From Palaemon carinicauda (lineage: Eukaryota > Arthropoda > Malacostraca > Decapoda > Palaemonidae), in the NCBI RefSeq assembly GCF_036898095.1, contig NC_090725.1, forward strand, positions 211,953,700 to 212,017,699: DNA of 64,000 nucleotides, given 5' to 3'. Positions within the stretch are counted from its first letter, which is position 1. Each line of letters begins with the position of its first letter. The translations under genes and the position numbers were made by a program. The notes under the pieces are model-generated. The model had not been told where the DNA came from, did not search any database, and worked only from the letters and a program-made list of their open reading frames with translations. Of the stretch, positions 48,664 through 59,440 are shown piece by piece.

Positions 48664-48799
48664 GATTCCGAAGTAGATGATTCAGTACAACGGCAGGAGG
48701 CTGAACAATCATCAGCAACCTCTAAACTCTCTCCGATCTCATAGATTTTGTTTCTGTAAAGGCAGTGAGACTTATTTCCCTGTGCCTCATAATAACTTG
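48664..48799 (-). CDS. VWC-repeat protein, exon 2 (first half of module 2)
   Basis: The exon is 136 bp, with acceptor tttatctttcacag and donor gtaagt. It enters in phase 1 and leaves in phase 2. It encodes a spacer and then HCLYRNKIYEIGESLEVADD and CSASCRC. The C-x-Y-x4-Y-x2-GE...DDC-x3-C-x-C pattern is the N-terminal half of a VWC module, with cysteines 1 to 4. Joined to exon 3 it gives one complete 10-cysteine module. The pair is 249 bp and symmetric (phase 1 at both ends). The coding frame has no stop over 44 codons, and the two strong splice sites make a chance ORF unlikely. Confidence 0.82.
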
Positions 48800-50071
48800 C
48801 TGTGAAAGATAAAAAAAATACATTATTGTTTCAATTAGGGATATGTGTAAAATGATGAAAAGAGACCCTAGAATTGTATGTGGAGGCCAATGTGTACGAA
48901 GGAATTGTTAAGCCAGTTCGTCTTTACAGTAAGTGAAGTTGGGATGATAAAAGCTAGTGAAAAAAAAAGTTAATAACAACAAATGCACTCTCATGTTGAA
49001 TACAGCTCTGATGTTATAAATGACAAATTAATGATTAATTACACAAAGGACGGGTAAAAAATACTCCAATCAGAATAAATGGAAAGCCAAAAGTAGCCAA
49101 TGAAAAAATATAGCATGGAATATCTACATCGTGTAGTATCCTGATTCCTGAGTATTTACCATATTTTATTACGTCTCTTTAATGGAAAGAAAACAAGTAA
49201 AGAGTATAAAACAAAGTCTTACGACTGCAAAACTTTGTCAGTGACCACTATCCAAGTATTCAAGTGGTCAAAACTAGAGGGGCTCTAGAAGGAAATGAGT
49301 CTTTAATATCCATTTAAGAAAAGTTACTACATAAATTTAATAAACAGGCTGTCAATAAACAATAAAAAAGAATAACAAATTCACAAAAAAATTTTGATTT
49401 TGCAGTTTGATATCAAGAAATTCGAAATAGCTTATCTACAGTATGTTCCACCAAGAGAGACATTCAGAAGAAAATTGATCAGTATATATTATAAGTTGTC
49501 AATCTTCAAAGAATTCTAACATAGTCTTGAGACATACTTGAATACTCCAACTAATACAGACGGAGAAATGGAGAAAACTATAAAACTGATAAAAAAAGTT
49601 ATGTTAAAGTCGTATACTTTAGAAGGAATGACTCGTGGCATTTGGGTGTGTTGAAACCTTTCTGCATAATTATATCATCATATGCTTACACTAGCTCATC
49701 TTATCACAGGATACGAAGGGCTATCATACCAATTAGGTATTTTTATAATATGGTAATCATCTAATCTCTTCCTTTTAGAAATAATAGTATATGGATACGG
49801 GGTAAGATTTGTGGAAATAATTCCTTTTACTTAAAAAATTTTATTTTTCCTCAGGTCGGATAATGGTATCCCCTGAGAGACCTTTTATCCATGGAAAGTA
49901 TTTGGTTGGAGATTTTCGTCTCTAGAATTATTTATAAATTTCAATGCTAAAAAAAACCAGGCTGGCAAGCATTGTGTCATAATAATCAAAATAGAATTTA
50001 CGACAAAATTTCCATCGCCATTGAAATGTACTCTTCTAATACAAAAAAAAAAAAAAAAAAAATATCCTTAC

Positions 50072-50185
50072 CACATAAAAATCGTGTTGGACAACAAGCA
50101 CCACCATCATACTGTGGAAGGCATCCCTTGGCCAGATAATGGGCCCATCGTTTCCAGGGGCATTGGGATCTGGCACAAGCTTCAT
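50072..50185 (-). CDS. VWC-repeat protein, exon 1 of window (second half of a module)
   Basis: This 114-bp exon lies between an acceptor (tatcattccag) and a donor (gtaagg). It enters after one base of a codon and leaves one base. It encodes 37 full codons with cysteine pattern C-x4-C-x12-GC-x8-CC-x5-C, including GCLPQYDGGACCPTRFLC, the typical C-terminal half of a VWC module. An ATG sits right at the acceptor but is out of frame, so it is not a start. The preceding exon, which should carry the first four cysteines, was not found in the window. The downstream intron begins with a 20-base T run from about position +10. Confidence 0.8.
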
Positions 50186-51239
50186 CTGGAATGATATAAA
50201 ATCAAAGAAAAATATTCTAGTATGTCTACTATATTTAACATAACTTACATAATTACTGAATTTCTACCAAAAGTTAACAAAAAAATGCCAGTGGGTCAAG
50301 TAAGAAATTTCACAAAATGCATTGATACCATTTTGAATCTATTATAATAAAGAACAAGAACTTAATCCTCTTTTAAGCAAAGGTTGGTAAGAATACAAAT
50401 GCTACATCAACAATAAACAAATGCTCGTTATTTAGAAAATAAATCAGTTTTCTTGAAGACTGTTTTTTATGCAAAAACAAAAAGGTGAATGAGGATAAAC
50501 TGAAACATCAATATCACACTCATGATTTTTATGGTCTTGGATACTATTAGCTTGCTCCTCTTTACAGAATAACAGATGTTCAGCTTTACATGACAGATAA
50601 TGCAGTTTCTCACCTCATTTCTTGATCCATCCATACCTTTTTCCTTTTACACAATTTACTGTCTTTTTTCTAGTTTTTAAAAAGAATTTTATTTTCATGA
50701 ATCTTCCCTGGTGTTCGTAGTGCTTCCCTTTTTAATCTGATTAGATGCATACATATACAGTACTTTAAAGCTAAAAATATTTCTCGTTTTTTTTCCTAGT
50801 GAGATACCGAGTTAATTTGATGGTTGATGGTAACTATTTAAGTGTGGGTACACCAAAGCCCCTTTGTCTTTAAGTTCTCTCATCACATTTTCATGCGTTA
50901 GACCATTGTTTTACTCACCTTCCAGATGGTGATTTATTTTTGTGGTTTTAGGGTATGTTATATATTACTAAGGGATGTCTTTTGGAATTAGTAATGAATT
51001 CTTGTGAGATTTATTCTAAGGGTTTATTGAAGGCAACCATGGTCCTCTTTATCTTTTTGTCAGTACCAGGGGAAGAATTGAGATTTGAATAATCATTGTG
51101 AGGAATGTGATTCGCTAACACTTCCTATTATTAGAAGATATGTGCAGTAGGTAGCCGACAACATAAAATAAAGTTAAAGACATAAAAGGAAATTAAAGTG
51201 TAGTTCAGGGACAAATCCATAAAGACTAGGCTACTTAAT
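50186..51239. other. Intron upstream of exon 1
   Basis: No recognisable exon for the missing first half of VWC module 1, and no known repeat. Confidence 0.4.
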
Positions 51240-53735
51240 TACATTGAGATGATGATGACAATTCCAATGAAGCTATTGACAAGCTTTATTGGGTTGATAG
51301 TTATGAGCTTCATGAGACTCTCACTAATGCTTTGTTTTGGGAATCAAAAAGGGCCTCTGAGTCATCAGGCAAAGACAGTGATAAACGCTAATCTGCCATT
51401 TCAAACCCAAGTTTTGCCTAGCACTTCTATTGGAAGTCAGTAAGAGTTCTGATGGTACACAGTTTATTTTAGTCAACTGCCTCTCCACAAGTCTCACTCT
51501 CCTTAATTAACCCAGATCCTTTTATTGCACAACACTCGCATTTCCGAGATAAGGTAAACTTCACACGACTAGCAGACATAGATAGAAGACAGGGCTGGGA
51601 ATCTGGTCCATAACATTCCTATGCCTGCTAAGTAAGTGCTCATGAGCAACCTTTTTATCTATATATTAGGCTAATAGTGTGGCATATTGTATGATTCATG
51701 TGGACCAGGTAACACAGCTTTTAAACTAGTCTTAAAAGTTTTGCTGTCAATGTTAAAATGACTGTAAACAATATAGAAAACCTGAGGTTTCCTATTTGGA
51801 GTACTGTATATAGTAGGCTACACCAGGCTAGGGTCCAAAATATGATAATACATAAGTTCCCCCCCCCCCCAAAAAAAGAGGCTAATACAGAGAAAGAACT
51901 TGACTCAGAAGAGGCACTTAATTAGGAGACATTTCTGAAATATAAAGGAATAAGTTCATCAAGTCAACTTTGTATAATGTCTATTGGTCTACGTCGTCTG
52001 ACTACTTCACTGCTAAGATGGCTTATACTCTGAAGTTTTTCAATGTTTTCATGGCAGATTTAATACATTATTACCTCAAACAAAAAGAAAAATAATTAAT
52101 TCAACTTCCCATTTGTAATCAAAACCTTATCTACAGCAAAAATTGTGTTAGTTTTTAGAAAAAATCAATTGCTTAATCTGGTTATTACTTCAGATCATGT
52201 TAATTCTTTTGAAACCATTACCAATACAAAAAAAAAATCTGCATACAGTTTTTGGTGTTGGATGATTGAAGAATGCTGGTTGTTATTATAAAAGGGGGAC
52301 TATTATTGAAATTTTCTCTTTTGCAGATTCTAAAGTAGGGATTATGTTGACTCTTATAGATGAAAAATTTGCACGTCAGCAGTATCTTAACTTTGCTTTA
52401 GGTTCCCTAACTTTGTATAACAAAACAATTTCGGAAGGGTCTCAAGAGGCTGCAGATGCTTTTGCAAATTTTTATGGATGAGCATAGGAAACAAATGTGT
52501 TCCGTTATGGTTGCAATGATGCCGGATGCACGAAAGCAATCTTTGCTTTTTCAATATTATGGTTCTCATATTAGATCAAATATTGGTAAAATTGTGGCAT
52601 AAATAGCCTCCAGGACATAAATTCATGCAGAGACTTTCATTTCTTGCAAACCCTTCTCTTTTCTTTCTACCCCCCAGTAACTACTACTGTACTTCTAAAG
52701 ATTTTTCTTTGGGATATCCACAGGAGTCTTTACAAAACAGTGATATGTGTAGGCATTTGGGATTTTGTTCTGGAAAGAGGCCCAGCCAGGATGCCTGCAG
52801 AACTCGTCAATATTATAGGCGAACACAATATTGACCCATTTCAAAAGATCCTAGTGGGAGGAAGATTTTCCCAATTTTATCAGGTTTGGGAAAACCTTTA
52901 ACCCAAACCGTGGACCCTGTCAGTAGTTAAAGAGGGATATAGAATTCCTCCTGTCTTCCAATCTCCTTTCTCAAGAAACCCCTATCTTTTCCATGATATC
53001 AAAACAATTCACCAAACCCCTTTTTTGATATGTAGTGACTGCAATACCTCTAGAGAAGTTTGTAGTAGAGGAGGTCTTAGATACCTCGCCATGGTTTTTA
53101 CATTAGATGCTTTAATTCTAAACAGGTTTACAATTCACACAATTTCTTTATGAAAAAGCATTCAAAAGTCTTGAAAGCAGTAAGGATAGGAGTTTGCTTA
53201 TTTTCAAGAGATCTCACAGATGTGTGATTACACATTCCTATTCATCGAAATTATGAGAAACTCCTTTGGTTTATGAACAGTCCAAAAATATTCCTATTCA
53301 ACTGCGCATATTCCGGTACCAAGACAGAACCTCAAGTATTCATCGGATCATGTTACCAATTTTGAAATAGCTAGGATTTCTGGGGATCAGGTATCTTTTG
53401 TACCTCGACATCTGGATGTTGTTGAACATTTCTTTGGAAGGGATTTGGGTTCAAGAAGTGTGGTTACTCAAGTTCCTGAAAATGTTGGGAGTCCTGGTCA
53501 ATTTTGAGAAGTTTCTTTTGAGTCCAACTCCAAGGATTCTACCTTTGGGAAGGAAAATAAGGATCTTGGTTTATTCCAAGAAAACTGAATGCCTTAGTAG
53601 GTCAGTTAAGAGTAAACAAAAGATATATCGAAAATTATGGTTTCAGCATCTTTTAGTATGTCAGGATATTTATAGTTGCCGGAAAAGACCAAACATAATC
53701 ATGTTTGTAACATCACTCAACAAAAAATAGATGAG
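51240..53735 (+). mobile_element. Decayed DIRS-like element (gag to RT)
   Basis: Starts with the same acidic GATGATGATG run as 29290. Gag-like DSYELHETLTNALFWESKRA follows, then ILVGGRFSQFYQVWENL at 52850-52900, the conserved start of DIRS RT, and broken RT sequence to about 53700. All frames are interrupted. Its family differs from elements A, B and C. Confidence 0.55.
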
Positions 53736-54111
53736 TTTCATCACCAGTTCCAGATCCTTCAATATGGAAGGTGCATGCTCTGTTACAGGATTGACTGATC
53801 GAATCTGAATATGTATGTTTTCCTACGTTCTCCATAATTTGAGTTGTTTTAAGCAAGAATAAGGCATTTTCTTCTTAGTAGGCTACTGTAGAAAGTAATT
53901 TCAGGTCCCAAAAAGCAGTCAAACAAATATTAGTATCAGAGGTAATGGGATGTTTATTTATACTGGTGCAATTTAAAGAATGACTCAGTAACAAGATTTA
54001 GTTTGGATAGTTTGCTATTTTCAAGCGTTTTCCTTTTCTATGTAAAGATATTGTACAATGAGGTTAGCAAGGATTATAGATTCATGCTTAATACCATACA
54101 CAAGTAACTAA

Positions 54112-54298
54112 AGGTAAAGGTAAAGGTGTCTGATTTCAGTTCCAGTTTCATCAGAATAGTTGGTCACCAGAACGTCAGCCGAGCAAGCCCAATACCCCAA
54201 AGTGGTGCTTAAACTTACGGCCCGGGCGGGGATCAATCTGGTGACAAGAAAATGCTAGGGAAACACGTTAGCACTGTACTACCAAGGAGGCTGGGCTT
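54112..54298 (-). mobile_element. tRNA-derived SINE
   Basis: The minus strand starts near GCCTCCTTGGTAGTACAGTG (box A region), has box-B-like AGATTGATCCCCGCC about 45 bp on, and ends in (CCTTTA)n, seen on the plus strand as TAAAGG repeats at 54112. It is similar to 3442-3658. Confidence 0.72.
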
Positions 54299-54789
54299 AA
54301 GACTTATACATTTTGGGTATCAAGGTAGATGTATTCCGGTTTTTTACTACTGAGAAACTTGCAGTTGTCAAAACGATTTATTGGAATCTAGGCGCAGTAT
54401 TACATCTTATATATATATCTTGAAAAGGTTTTCATATTGAGCATATGGAAGATCTTCATTCTAAATATCTTACCACTAATAAACTTTTCCTTTTATTCCT
54501 AGCATAAACTGAAAGCAAAAGTGAACTTCAGGAGTTTTTCTTATAATGTAGGGTTTTGGACATGAAAACAGGATCTATTACATGCATTTTGAGCTAAAAA
54601 TTATTCTAAGACTAAGGATTGCCTCATTTTTCTCTCATTCCCTCTTTAGAGAGGAATGTTGGTGATATATCAAGAGGACAGCTTTCTTTGTCTGGTGAGA
54701 GATGCAATGTTTCATTTGAAATATTAAGGGAAAAGTTACTGACTGGTTTTAAGGGATTAGGATTTTGGGGGCGTCCTCTTCCATAAAAG

Positions 54790-55128
54790 CATATTTTCAC
54801 ATTGGTAAAATTTATTTTTGGGAGAGATAACCATGACGTCCTGATGGAAGATCCTCAATGGCAGCTTTCTACTTGGGATATTTCTGCGATTGATATACTA
54901 GGTAATTTTACCTTACAGGTATCATGGAGTTCTAACCTCCTGAGCGAATATCCCGAGAGATATCGTGTATAAATCAGGGACGTGTTAATAACAAGCCATG
55001 GCTATCCTTCCCCAAATAGAGATAACCTTGTCTCGAAGGATATGGGATAAGGTAGGATACGTGGGCGTGAGAGCCGTTACAACTCCCGATTTCAATGTGC
55101 TACACTAATAAGTTTCTTGTAGAACCAT
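54790..55128 (-). repeat. DIRS C 3' inverted terminal repeat
   Basis: Reverse complement of 61277-61570 with numerous mismatches (for example the shared TACTTGGGATATTTCTG and GGTAGGATAC segments). Confidence 0.8.
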
Positions 55129-55199
55129 TCCCGGAGCAGCCATCGCATGAAGCAAGGCCTCACACTGAGAATTGGGAGGGGATGAAAAGTAACAGGCAG

Positions 55200-55293
55200 T
55201 CCATCAGGACGACATGGCTATCTCACCCAAAAATAAATTTTTCCTATGTCAAAATCCGTTTTTTGGCCTCGAGCCATGTTGTCCTGATGGAAG
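55200..55293 (-). repeat. DIRS C internal complementary region
   Basis: 55259-55293 matches the 5' end of the element (TTTTTTGG-CTC-AGCCATGT-GTCC). 55200-55258 is the inverse of the 3' end at 54790-54845. The halves abut exactly at CCG/TTTTTT. Confidence 0.82.
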
Positions 55294-55853
55294 TGTACCA
55301 GAGAATTATTATTCTCAGTTGTGGCTAGGAGAGTTTTAAGCCTTTACATCTCATAGACATAACCATACTTCTCTTAGCATTGGTAACTATGGTACCAAGC
55401 TATGAGTGCAATCAATATGTTTGTAAAAAGTAAGAACTAAGGAAATCAATATCATAGTCCCACTCACTGTGAATAAGATCTTTGTCTCTATTCGATGAAA
55501 AGACCAAAGTCTATAAAAGGAGGGTTAAAAATTGAGCTACACTGCTTTTATTTTGTACAGTAGGTCCAATGAAAGGAAAAGCAAAAGGAACTGTAGTCTT
55601 TTATTGCTGCCAAACATTCATAAATGTAACAGCAATCAATGCTACATTACATACAGTAGATTTTACCGAAAAGTTTTCAGACCCCAAAATTATGTAACAG
55701 ATGTAAAATAGTAACACTCATGACACAAAAAGGAAAGTATCCCCTTTGACTCTTTACAATTATAAATACTGTAGTACATAGAAAAGAAGAACATTAATCC
55801 CCTAGCACAATATAGACTAAGAAGTCCCACCTAAACAGTCCATAAAAGTCCAT

Positions 55854-56860
55854 TCACAACACTTTAGAAGGTGGTTTATAAATGTTTGAGGCAGAGGCAA
55901 CTTTTCTAGGGTCATGACCCGATGGTATACCATCCAGGACAGCCCTTCTGATGAAATAGGTGAGTTTGGACCTTGGCTGTTTCAGAGAAAAATTAGATCC
56001 TGTTGTCTCCCCTTTAAAAAGTTGACCACCTTTAAAGGCCCTGCTCTTTAACAGGCAGGCCTTAAGGCACTCCATGGGGCACAGAGAAGGATCCTCCTAT
56101 AGTGGAGCAATCTTTCAGGGCCCCCAGCGTTTCGTGGGAAATTCATCTTTTGCCAAGAATGCAGGATCTGGGTAAAGATTTACCTCCCCCGTTTTCGAGA
56201 ATGCAATGTGGCCATCATCCCTCAAAAGGGCCACAATTTCACTGACTCTAGCACCATAAGCCATAACAAGCAAAAAGATAGACTTTTGAGTAAAATCCCT
56301 CAGAGAGGGGGAGGCGTTAGCTGTCGAAGAAGCAAAGTGCAGGACCTTATCCAACGACAATGTAATATCCTTGGGAGGACCTTTAGTTTTCAGTTTAGCA
56401 TAAGCCTTCAGGATCTTATTGAACAACTCGCTATTGAGTTCAATATTAAAAGCATAAGAAAAGGGTCTAATTAGTGCCGACTTACTGTACATGAGGCAAT
56501 AGTTGTAGAGGCCAGACCTTGATCATGAAATGAAATAAAGAAAGAAATACAGAAGTCCATAGAAATAGAAGAGGGCTGATGACTTATCACAAATGCAACC
56601 CAGTTTTACCAGGAAGACAAATATTGTCATTTCATGGTGTTGGACTTGTACTCTTCTATGAAGTCAATTTTCTCCTTTGCAACTCTGAACTTTCCTTGAG
56701 CCACGAGGGTGAGAAAATCATGAGCTGAAGGGTTTTTGTTACCAAGAGGAATCGAAGACAGTCTTCTGTTGAACATCCTGGGATAGTACTAGGGATGATA
56801 GAGGGACCTGGAGAGGTTTGAGTTTCAGAGCAATAGGATACTAATTGCTCTTGGCCCACT
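55854..56860 (-). pseudogene. DIRS C tyrosine recombinase, lacks the catalytic Tyr
   Basis: Open pieces at 56492-56115 and 56075-55854 align with the YR of B. The first catalytic Arg is present (GARVSEIVAL), as is His-x-x-Arg (SGHDPRKVA). The frame then ends in NIYKPPSKVL and the Trp/Tyr segment seen in B is missing. The N-terminal part (56859-56500) is frameshifted. It cannot be active as a recombinase. Confidence 0.75.
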
Positions 56861-57420
56861 TGAGAGCCCTAGAGCCGCTGTTCCCTTGAAAGTCTGCAGT
56901 TTGTTCAGGAATTTCGTTAGGAGATTGAATGGTGGAAATAAGTAGATATGGGACCACTGGTTCAAATCCAGGGACATCGCATCCATTCCTGCCACTTCCG
57001 AATCTAAGTTTGATGCTACATACCGGGAAAGCTTCGATTTGCAGTTCTGGGAGTTGCTCTAGAATGAAACAGAATGATTTTGCATCCAGAGACCATTCTG
57101 CTCCAAGAGGTTTGGATCTTGGCAGGGCGTCCGCCGTCACATTGCGAGCCTCTTCAAGGTAAACTGCTGAGAGATGCAAATTCCTCCGCTTTGCTAAAGT
57201 GAGGAAGGCTAGAATCACATGGTTGATCTGAGGAGACCTGGAGCCCTGTCTGCTGACACAGTGGACTATCGTCCTATTGTCGATGACTAATTTGATGTCT
57301 GATTTGTCTTTGGCTTCAGTCTCTTCAGAGTCAGAAACACTGCCATAGCTACCAGAATATTGATATGAAATTTCCGAAATGTAAATGACCACAGACCCCA
57401 TACTTTCTTGGAACGGGAGT
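56841..57420 (-). pseudogene. DIRS C RNase H and methyltransferase-like region
   Basis: KLVIDNRTIVHCVSRQGSRS, RNVTADALPRS and LGAEWSLDAKSF align with B (LTLDNLVVVRCLNRQGSRS, RNVTADALSRT). After a frameshift the methyltransferase-like part is only partly readable. The first RNase H motif (TNHTDASEQG) lies upstream, at the end of the RT frame. Confidence 0.72.
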
Positions 57421-57428
57421 GTCCCCCA

Positions 57429-58408
57429 CTAACCTTGCTCCGAGGCGTCCGTGTGATTTGTCAAAGAATGAGGAGGATACTGCAGAGGGACGTGTGTCGG
57501 TAAACTCTTGGCAGTTGACCCCAGTTTGAGATGCTTTCGCAGTAAGACCGGGGTGATGTGACGAAGATCTCTCCGGGCATTTGATGCCTTTCTTAACCAG
57601 ACTGATGGCCTCTTGAGTCTTGCTTTTAAGATTGGGTCTGTCACAGCAGCAAATTGCAGTGAACCCAAGACTCTTTCTTGTTGCCGCCTGGTGAGTACTC
57701 TTGAACGGAGTAGGCACCTGTCAGAGTTTGTGATTTCCTTTCTCTTGCCTTGTGGTAGAGAGAGGATGTGTGACTTTAGATTCCAGTGAAGTCCTAGCAA
57801 CTGGAATTCTTGAGCTAGAGACAGCCTGGACTTTTTGAAGTTGATCTGAAAGCCCAGAGACTGTAGGAATTTTCAGACTTCTTGGGCTGTATGAAGACAC
57901 TCCGACTTCGTTGCAGCCCAGACCAGACAGTCGTCCAGGTATACCATCACCTGGAGGCCTCTGTTCCATAATTATTGGACGATGTCCTCGACTAGCTTTG
58001 TGAAAATCCTTCGAGCTATATTAAGCCCAAAGGGCATAGATCTGAATATGTAGGCCTTTCTTGCCAATCTGAAACAAAGATAGGGGGAGAAGTGCTGACC
58101 TATCGGAAGATGCCAATAGGCTTCCATAAGATCTATGGAGATGGTGTACGCCCTCTGGGGTAGTAGGGTTCATATTTGCAAGATGGTCAGCATCTGGAAC
58201 TTGTTCAGAATAAATTTGTTTAGTGGAGACAAGCCCAGAATAGATCGATGAGTGTTTGAATCTTTCTTGGGCAAACAGAATAGCCGCCCTTGAAAGTTCA
58301 TGGATATTGTGCAACGGATGACTCCCTTCTGGAGAAGATCTTAAAAATAATCCGCCAAGAATGGGGCTGTGGGTTGAAAGAACCTCTTGAACTGGGGTGG
58401 TTTGTCTT
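57429..58408 (-). pseudogene. DIRS C reverse transcriptase
   Basis: With frameshifts the order is FQGRLFCLPKKDS, SPLNKF, AYTISIDLMEAYWHLP, FRSMPFGLNIARRIFTK and VMVYLDDCLVW (YLDD retained), then the thumb LGLHWNLKSHILSLPQGKRK in an open frame of 123 codons (57800-57429). It is similar to B along its length. It is interrupted by stops in the palm. Confidence 0.78.
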
Positions 58409-59440
58409 CATTTCCCACCTAGTCCTTTGGAGACTATGCTGTGAGCCAAGGGATCAAACTCCCATCGATCCCTGAACGGTAAAGTCGTCAGCCCTACCGG
58501 TAGCTCTTCATTGTTATTGTTGTTGTGGAGGACCTGCTTCTTTAACTGCCTTGCCTCTACTTCTTCGGCCTCTAAACTGAAAGCCCTTTCCAGACCTTTC
58601 CCTGCCACTGGAACTCTTCTTTTGAGCTCTGACAGTGTGAAATGCAGTGGTGGCTCTCTCATACACAAGGTTGAAGGCTGGAAACTGTGATACATACTGC
58701 TGGGAACCGTGTACGCAGTTTGAGTAATGGCGGCAACTGAGGCTGTCGCGACAGGAAAGGATTTCCTTCCCTTAAAGTGTCTTTTAGGCTTCTTTCCCTT
58801 GTGTTGAGGTCCTTCAATGGGGGTAAATTTCCTTTTAGAGGACACACCCTACTTTTCTATAAGGCTCTTATTTTCCTGAGCGGATGTCCATTACATCCTT
58901 AACCAATTTCTTGGGAAAGAGGTCTTTCTCACAGATGTTGGAGTCGATCAGTTTTCTAGGTTCATGCCTGATCGTTGCTGTGGCTAGGACGTGTTCTCTA
59001 CATGCTCTTCTAGGTAAGAAGAAAGCATGAAGATCTCTATGGAGCATGGTCAGGTGAGTATTTGCCAAGACAGGGAAGAGATCAGATTTGGAATAGTTTC
59101 GAATTAACATCTCCAGATAAAATTGGAAGGATAAAGAAGCAGTCTTTCTTTAGCTTCCAATTCTTCCCTCAATAAAGGATTCGGGAATTCTAGGCAGTTT
59201 CTCATCAAACTGCTTCCAACTGTCCGAATCATAAGGAAGGGCTAGGGAGACAGGTTTGCACTCCTCTAGCCCCAATAATGGTCTAATCTCCATTACTGCT
59301 TTCTTTACAGCCTCTAAGCTTTAAGAGGCGAAGGAAAAGACAGTATCCTCGGTCTATTAGACAACCTAAGATGGCAAATTCACTTATCATACTGCCTAAG
59401 CCAGCAACAACTGCCCCTGAAGCGGCAATAGCTGGGTTTA
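58408..59440 (-). pseudogene. DIRS C Gag remnant
   Basis: VLANTHLTMLHRDLHAFFL and RACREHVLATATIRHEPRKL (59060-58940) match the Gag core of B. KRKFTPIEGPQHKGKKPKR matches its basic segment, and the frame then runs into the RT N-terminus (PFRDRWEFDPLAHSIVSKGL). Sequence back to about 59440 is recognisable only in broken frames. The N-terminal cysteine cluster was not found. Confidence 0.7.

Larger units (their letters stand above)
10491..50185 (-). other. Host gene model: VWC-repeat protein, six exons
   Basis: A split gene reads from right to left through 50185-50072, 48799-48664, 27501-27389, 19372-19186, 11160-11084 and 10544-10491. Each exon is bordered by AG and GT. The phases at all five junctions fit and no stop occurs. 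The joined protein has two complete modules with 10 cysteines and the CC pair typical of von Willebrand factor C domains, plus the last six cysteines of an earlier module. Such proteins are usually secreted or extracellular and bind growth factors or other ligands; the function here is not known. Introns are about 1.3, 21.2, 8.0, 8.0 and 0.5 kb and contain nearly all transposons in the window. The start and probably the end of the gene are not in the model. Confidence 0.8.
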
